NCBI RefSeq assembly: GCF_018687715.1
Contig: NC_056757.1
Coordinates: 3,509,501-3,573,500 of the forward strand
DNA length: 64,000 bases
Direction: 5' to 3'
Source of the DNA: Carya illinoinensis
Taxonomy: Eukaryota; Streptophyta; Magnoliopsida; Fagales; Juglandaceae
Below the pieces are notes generated by a model. It was given only the letters and a program-made list of their open reading frames with translations, was not told the origin of the DNA and did no database searches. The position numbers were made by a program, and so were the translations under genes. Shown here in pieces: positions 57,134-64,000 of this stretch (positions are counted from its first letter, which is position 1; every line of letters begins with the position of its first letter).

Positions 57134-60100
57134 TGTGACGCCCCCAAATTCCGTTTGGGATTGGACGGACATTTGAAGCGTCGAGACATGCAACACAAGG
57201 TTACCTGCCCCCGTTCATGACATATAAGATGCAATAATCCTAACATGCATCTAACATTATGCAATATTCGCAGCGGATAATTTTTTTTTTTCTTTAGCAA
57301 TACTATGCACCAAACTGAAAATATCCCAAAGTATTGGAGATGCAACTCCATCGTACAAGTAGTAATTTAACTACTATATTAACATTAACGACGCACCGTC
57401 CTTCAGTCGACTGTGTCTAGTTGGTCAGCTCCTGATCTTCCTTCAGGTCCTGTAACAAGATCTACCATTCGGGGGGAATGGTAGTTGGGACTACCACAGT
57501 GAGATTTGATTACAAATCTCAGCAAGTTAACAAAAAACTTCCATACAGACTAATGATGCATGTATGACAGTAAAAGCATAAATGCATAATCAAATTCACA
57601 AGTAATTAAATCATAACTTAGCGTACAACATAGCATAATTGATATAGCTTAACTTGAATCATGAACTAAACTTGACTTAGCATGAACTTGCTCTGAAACT
57701 TGAATTAACATGAAAAATACATACTCCACAGTTGTTGTGGCCCCATGTATTCTACGTGTAAATACATACTCCACAGTTGTTGTGGCCCCATGTATTCTTC
57801 ACAAACTTGACTTAACATTAAAAATACATACTCCACAGTTGTTGTGGCCCCATGTATTCTACATAAACTTGACTTAACATGAAAAATACATACTCCACAG
57901 TTGTTGTGGCCCCATGTATTTTACGCATCACATTGGTAGTTAAATACATACTCCACAGTTGTTGTGGCCCCATGTATTCTACACAACTTGACTTAACATT
58001 TAAAATACATACTCCACAGTTGTTGTGGCCCCATGTATTCTACGTGTAAATACATACTCCACAGTTGTTGTGGCCCCATGTATTCTACACAAACTCAATG
58101 CAGTTAAATACATACTCCACAGTTGTTGTGGCCCCATGTATTCTACATAAAGTTGACTTGAACATAACTTGAAATACATGACCAACTTGAGAGAGAAACA
58201 TTTCGTAACATGGCATAACATATAATAAACAACATATTTAACATGACATACTTGCAACAATGAATATTACATGACTTGACATACATGTAATAGATGGCAT
58301 ACTTAGCATGACGTACTTGTAACGTACAATAATACATGACAGAATATATTATGTAACAGATAAAAACTGATGACAGAATAAATTCTGTATAACAGACAAT
58401 TACGTGATAACTTAGCATGGCATGACATATATAATAACACATATACATATACTGTAGTTCCTTTACTTAGCACACATACACAGTAGACTGCTAGTAAGTT
58501 AAAAGCTAACTTACCTCGATCTCCGCGGTTCTTATAAAACTTCAAGCGCGATCACGAGGAACATCGACGGGCTAACCCGTGCGTCGCTCGCTGCTCGTCA
58601 CGGTTAAGCGTCAGAGGAACGTACGTGGCGGTAACACCGCGTACGGTGGCTGTCCACCACGTAAAGTGGTAGTTTGAGCTTGAGAAAAGCTAGGCGTGGC
58701 CTTGGAAGGCTCATGGTGGCCTCGTGGTGGTCGAAGGTGGCGGAGCACAGCGGCATCATGCCGTGAACAGTAAATCCGAAAGCTAGGAGTTCGCTTGAGG
58801 TGGATGAAAGCCATAGAACTTCATGGGAAGCTAGGGAAAGGTAGATGAACATGTGGTGGAGCTGTGGTGGCGAGGTGGTGGCCATACGGTGGCTCACGGC
58901 GGCGGATCGGCCGTTTGAAGCCATTTTCGGCCTTGGAGAGTGAGGGAGAGTGAGAGCTCCACATAGCTCCGTTGGCTATGAAATTTCTTGGGGAAGTTCG
59001 TGGTGATGAGAGGAAGAAGGTGGTGGTGGTGAAACACCATGGGTGGCCGTGTACGGTGGTGCACGGCGGTGCAACCGAACGTGTGTGTGTGAAGACCCAT
59101 CGGAGAAAAAGTGAGAGTTAGGGAAAAAGAAGGACATGGGGAGGAAGCCCTTGACATGGTGGTTCTAATGGTGGTGCTTGGTGGCCGTTTCAACCGTGTA
59201 TGGTGGTCCAAAGAGGTGAAAAAAGGTTGAGGACCCATTTCTTTGAAGGGAGATAGAGAGAGACTCGGTGGCCGGAAAAACACACCACCGGTGCAGTTCT
59301 GGTCGCCGGTGAGAGGGGGTCACGCCGGTGTGGGAGGTGAGGCAAGGTGGCCGGAGGTGGCGCCGGCTGGAGCTTCAACCGATCGGACATGGAGGTCCAT
59401 GCACAGTGAAGAGCACGGCTGGACGTGCACGAGGGAGAGAGAAGAGAGAAAAAAAAAAAGAAAAGAAAAAGAGAAAAGACTGAAGGGAAAGGGTAGGGGC
59501 CTGGGTAATTAATCTCAGTCTTACACTTCGGGATCCTCAAAAAGATCTAACAATGAGTTTAAAACACTGATTTGAAAATGCGTAAGTATTTTATTTAAAA
59601 TAAACACTTTAATAAAACACTAAGAGAAATTAAGATAGAATATTATTTTATAAACTAAGGTTTATAAAATAATATTTTCTTCATCATTATATAAAATGAT
59701 AAAGTATCATTAATTAATCAAAGTGCATAAAACACTTAAACAAAACACTGAGAGGAATTAATATAGAATATTATTTTATAAACTTTTAGTTTATAAAATA
59801 ATATTTCTTCATCATTATCTAAATTGATAATGTATTATTAATCACTCAAAGAGGATAAAACCATTTAATTTAAATAAGAGTTTTCAACGTAAAGTTAAAC
59901 CTCTTAATATTTTAAAACAACTAAAATATTTAATATAAGATATTATCCACAATTATAATATTTTCAGAGCTCATTAAAATATTATAATTGTGCTACATTA
60001 AAATATATTTATCTAATAATAATGAAAATATATCCTATAGATATATTCATAATATTTAAAATATTCGTAAGCATTAAAATATCTATCTTATTTTGAAATC

Positions 60101-60287
60101 CGCAAGATAGTTTTCAGAACACGTCAACGAGATACAGTACGTAGAATAAGTTTCAATACGTAGATCGAGGCTCATAAAGAAGAAGAAGAAAGGAGCGGAT
60201 ATTACAATAAACTAACTTATAGAGTTTTCACGGGGTTCCTAAAGTCAATAGAAATTCCTTAAATTAAATTTCTAGCGGGTTGTTACA
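57134..60287 (-). repeat. LTR 4 of the array (3154 bp)
   Basis: Shares the T variant with LTR 3 (here near 59836) and has a private G in GAGGAAGAAGG near 59015 (others GAGGAACAAGG). Confidence 0.92.
57717..58141 (+). repeat. LTR minisatellite, 8 hairpin units (copy 4)
   Basis: Same arrangement and spacing as in LTRs 1 and 3. Confidence 0.95.
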
Positions 60288-60912
60288 ATCTCCCCTCCTA
60301 AAAAAAAGATTTCGTCCTCGAAATCGAAGTAAGTAAGAAATAACAATTTAATGAAGAGGTGTTGCTTACCAACCTATTGTCTATCCCGTATATAAAAAAA
60401 ACCTTTGAGATTATGTCATTCCTTAACTCTCTTACTTAAATCAACAATTAGATTATACTTTTTTTGCACAATGTTGGCCAATTTGTAACGACATACTCTC
60501 CAAACCTTAAAACTTTAAGTAAATAATCTTCCGAAACTCTTCTTTAGAAAAGTATAGGTGATATACTTTAAATGTTCTTGTAAATACCAAAGTTAGTAGA
60601 GAATTCATCAAAATTAAATCGTTAACCTCTCTCTCTCTTTTAAACAAAAATCGGTGGCACTCTGTTTTAGACCAGACAACTCTGATCCGCGTGATTTTTA
60701 TAGGTTTTCTGTAGTTGTCAGGCGCCGCATAGCTATGACACTACTTTGTTCTTATCTCTTGTACAGAAATGCTTCACGAGAGATGATTCATCATAATTTT
60801 TCTCTATAAAAGGATTACTCAGTTCATCTTCTTTCTCATCTCATCTTCTTCACTTTTCTGAAATTAGTCTGCATTCTTACTCTGCAATCTCTTTCTGCTT
60901 ACTCACTTTGCA

Positions 60913-61341
60913 ATGGCTCAGCAATCTTCTCATTGCCAAAACATGAGGTATTCTGCACCTCGTTCCCCAGTTATTTCTGCTTCTTCCGTAGGTGCTATTA
61001 TGCAATCAAATAATGATCTGACTAATAAGTCAGAAACTGAACTTATCTACGAGCTTGTGAGTCTCGGTACTCGATACTCATCAGCCATTGTCGCATATTC
61101 TCAGCGACTGCAATCCAGGACTGGTGGGGTTGACAAACTCCACGAGAGTATTTCTATCCTTCAGAGGCTTCTTATGGAATCCAACATGAAGATAGAAGCA
61201 GTAAAGCGAGAGAACAGAGATTTAAAATCTTTGCTTAACTCTTCTTTTCGAGTGGCTACTCCTTTAAATAGGAGAGGCATGCAGATTTTTGAAGAGCAAG
61301 AACGTTTAAAGATTGAGGCAAAGAGCCTCAAATTTCTGTAA
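60913..61341 (+). CDS. Antisense coiled-coil protein, copy 4
   Basis: 142 residues identical to copy 1. TATA at 60805, AATAAA at 61356. Function unknown. Confidence 0.7.
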   Translation: MAQQSSHCQNMRYSAPRSPVISASSVGAIMQSNNDLTNKSETELIYELVSLGTRYSSAIVAYSQRLQSRTGGVDKLHESISILQRLLMESNMKIEAVKRENRDLKSLLNSSFRVATPLNRRGMQIFEEQERLKIEAKSLKFL

Positions 61342-62159
61342 TTTTGCTTTATGATAATAAAATAATACTTCACAAATATTCATATTTGTGTTTCTATCTT
61401 CTGGTATATGTTTTATGTACTTCATTTTATTTCTTTTAGGGATTTTCATATATATGACATGATCCAATGACTCATATAAATATGCATTTAATCATGCATA
61501 TCCAAACTCTCAATAATCTTCAAGTTAATAAAAACCTTAAGGAGTTCTACTGGTCTAGGACTAACTTACTTCTTTATAATCGCAATAATCAGTCATCTTC
61601 CTAGGTGGTACTTTGATAACTGACCAGTTAATAACTTAAACTTGAAACTTTCTCTCTTATGATTGTCATAACTCTTCTATCCATCATAAGTTATCAATTA
61701 TTCTAACTCTAAATGATTTGTTCCTAATGTTCACATAAATCCTCAAGACCAAGATTTTACTCTCCATATAATAGTTTTCAAAAGAAGATCGATCTATGTA
61801 TCCATAAAGATAATGCTTTGCCAGAAATCATTTACTGGCGGCGTGGTAATACTATTATCATAAATAAATTCTATTAAGGCTAAAGTTTCTCCTAATCAAA
61901 TTACTCTTCCAAACACAATTTCTATCGTATTCTCCGAATTAAAACAATTCTCCAAATATGTGGAATACCATTTATCAATCCTACATATCCTTTCTCATAT
62001 TACTAAAAGGTATTCTATATCTACATTGGTATGAACAATAATACTTCTAATGAAAATTGTTACTCTTACCACTAGGGTAACAATTTAGCTTCCAAGCTGA
62101 ATTCTCAAGCACCACAATTAATAGAAACAATGACTCGTTTGACTCAAACAATGTACAAT

Positions 62160-62378
62160 TTACCAACTCCAATGACTTGACCTACTCCAAAATAACAATA
62201 ATGCAATACTACCATCAATTGCAATCAGATCAACGTTAACTATGTTTACCTCAACTAATTCTTCATCCATCGGGAAATTCTGATCCTCTTGATTGTTATC
62301 TCCCTTAGGATTCCGAGGTATTCTATCACGAGTCATGTGTCCCTTCTTGAAACACACGAGCATATATATTAAAACCAC
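62160..62378 (-). pseudogene. Gag zinc-knuckle relic, copy 4
   Basis: Translation identical to the relic in region 1. Confidence 0.6.
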
Positions 62379-62504
62379 ATACTACCCTTCATACCTTAAG
62401 AAATTCAAGCCTACTGACGACTAAAATTTCAAGCCTAATGTTTGGTGCATTTCCTAAGGACATGTGGATTTACTGCCCAGAGACGTATTGCTCTGATACC
62501 ACCC

Positions 62505-64000
62505 TGTGACGCCCCCAAATTCCGTTTGGGATTGGACGGACATTTGAAGCGTCGAGACATGCAACACAAGGTTACCTGCCCCCGTTCATGACATATAAGA
62601 TGCAATAATCCTAACATGCATCTAACATTATGCAATATTCGCAGCGGATAATTTTTTTTTTTCTTTAGCAATACTATGCACCAAACTGAAAATATCCCAA
62701 AGTATTGGAGATGCAACTCCATCGTACAAGTAGTAATTTAACTACTATATTAACATTAACGACGCACCGTCCTTCAGTCGACTGTGTCTAGTTGGTCAGC
62801 TCCTGATCTTCCTTCAGGTCCTGTAACAAGATCTACCATTCGGGGGGAATGGTAGTTGGGACTACCACAGTGAGATTTGATTACAAATCTCAGCAAGTTA
62901 ACAAAAAACTTCCATACAGACTAATGATGCATGTATGACAGTAAAAGCATAAATGCATAATCAAATTCACAAGTAATTAAATCATAACTTAGCGTACAAC
63001 ATAGCATAATTGATATAGCTTAACTTGAATCATGAACTAAACTTGACTTAGCATGAACTTGCTCTGAAACTTGAATTAACATGAAAAATACATACTCCAC
63101 AGTTGTTGTGGCCCCATGTATTCTACGTGTAAATACATACTCCACAGTTGTTGTGGCCCCATGTATTCTTCACAAACTTGACTTAACATTAAAAATACAT
63201 ACTCCACAGTTGTTGTGGCCCCATGTATTCTACATAAACTTGACTTAACATGAAAAATACATACTCCACAGTTGTTGTGGCCCCATGTATTTTACGCATC
63301 ACATTGGTAGTTAAATACATACTCCACAGTTGTTGTGGCCCCATGTATTCTACACAACTTGACTTAACATTTAAAATACATACTCCACAGTTGTTGTGGC
63401 CCCATGTATTCTACGTGTAAATACATACTCCACAGTTGTTGTGGCCCCATGTATTCTACACAAACTCAATGCAGTTAAATACATACTCCACAGTTGTTGT
63501 GGCCCCATGTATTCTACATAAAGTTGACTTGAACATAACTTGAAATACATGACCAACTTGAGAGAGAAACATTTCGTAACATGGCATAACATATAATAAA
63601 CAACATATTTAACATGACATACTTGCAACAATGAATATTACATGACTTGACATACATGTAATAGATGGCATACTTAGCATGACGTACTTGTAACGTACAA
63701 TAATACATGACAGAATATATTATGTAACAGATAAAAACTGATGACAGAATAAATTCTGTATAACAGACAATTACGTGATAACTTAGCATGGCATGACATA
63801 TATAATAACACATATACATATACTGTAGTTCCTTTACTTAGCACACATACACAGTAGACTGCTAGTAAGTTAAAAGCTAACTTACCTCGATCTCCGCGGT
63901 TCTTATAAAACTTCAAGCGCGATCACGAGGAACATCGACGGGCTAACCCGTGCGTCGCTCGCTGCTCGTCACGGTTAAGCGTCAGAGGAACGTACGTGGC
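62505..64000 (-). repeat. LTR 5 of the array, cut by the window end
   Basis: The first 1496 bp (plus coordinates) of another LTR, so the array or its last element continues to the right. Eight hairpin units lie at 63088-63512. Confidence 0.92.
63088..63512 (+). repeat. LTR minisatellite, 8 hairpin units (copy 5)
   Basis: Same arrangement and spacing as in LTR 1. Confidence 0.95.

Larger units (their letters stand above)
60288..62504 (-). mobile_element. Internal region 4 (2217 bp)
   Basis: Primer-binding site at plus 62490-62501, polypurine tract at 60288-60301, integrase relic at 61836-61895. Layout as in region 1. Confidence 0.85.
41081..64000 (-). mobile_element. Head-to-tail array of a non-autonomous Ty3/gypsy-like retrotransposon, at least 4.3 units
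   Basis: LTRs begin at 41081, 46450, 51763, 57134 and 62505, so the unit is 5369, 5313, 5371 and 5371 bp and the fifth is cut by the window end. Each unit is one LTR (about 3.15 kb, plus strand TGTGACGCCCCC to GGGTTGTTACA) and one 2217-bp internal region. Neighbouring internal regions share a single LTR. On minus each internal region starts with the primer-binding site TGGTATCAGAGC three bases after the LTR. It ends with GAGGACGAAATC, a T-run and the polypurine tract AGGAGGGGAGAT before the next LTR, the layout typical of plant Ty3/gypsy elements. Enzymes are missing or relics, so it depended on another element. The few differences noticed between units include single substitutions, an A-run length change and one missing 58-bp repeat. 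Confidence 0.93.

Overview
This window is nuclear DNA of a flowering plant, most likely a dicot. It contains a four-exon LRK10L-type receptor kinase gene with canonical GT-AG introns, Ty1/copia and Ty3/gypsy LTR retrotransposons, a decayed PIF/Harbinger DNA transposon, MITE-like repeats and many (TA)n, (GA)n and (CT)n microsatellites in AT-rich spacers. The style recalls a woody rosid, but I cannot name the species from sequence alone. There are no bacterial operons, rRNA or tRNA genes, or CRISPR arrays.

Region by region. 1-0.63 kb is the 3' end of a non-RD receptor-like kinase of the LRK10L-2/PR5K type. 1.15-1.73 kb (minus) is a broken GT14 (Core-2/DUF266) glycosyltransferase exon. 2.4-2.95 kb is one half of a dispersed duplication whose partner is at 30.4-30.9 kb. 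3-12.6 kb is mostly noncoding, with local repeats. 12.88-16.36 kb is a dead two-gene PIF/Harbinger transposon: a transposase on plus converging on a Myb/trihelix-like accessory gene on minus. Matching terminal repeats flanked by TTA suggest that it once ran to 24.58 kb and that a young copia element (18.05-23.23 kb, minus) sits inside it. 25.24-25.82 kb is a dead LRK10L exon. It is followed by an internally deleted copia element (25.8-29.6 kb, minus). 33.35-36.42 kb is an apparently intact LRK10L-1-type receptor kinase, the best functional protein gene of the host here. 37.2-37.6 kb is a LINE endonuclease relic, and 38-41 kb is AT- and pyrimidine-rich repeat DNA.

41.081 kb to the window end is the most striking part. 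It is a head-to-tail array of a non-autonomous Ty3/gypsy-like element on the minus strand, written LTR-internal-LTR-internal-LTR, with a single LTR shared between neighbours. Units begin at 41081, 46450, 51763, 57134 and 62505 (lengths 5369, 5313, 5371 and 5371, then a partial unit), and they are nearly identical. Each LTR is about 3.15 kb and holds a minisatellite of 7-8 hairpin-forming units. Each 2217-bp internal region has an iMet primer-binding site, gag and integrase relics and a polypurine tract. Each also carries, antisense to the element, a compact gene cassette: TATA box, pyrimidine-rich leader, 142-codon coiled-coil ORF and AATAAA signal.

Functionally, the receptor kinase pieces at 0, 25 and 33 kb look like remnants of one tandem receptor-kinase cluster that transposons have pulled apart. 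The retrotransposon array is a separate, recent amplification that multiplies an unidentified antisense gene to at least four copies in this window.
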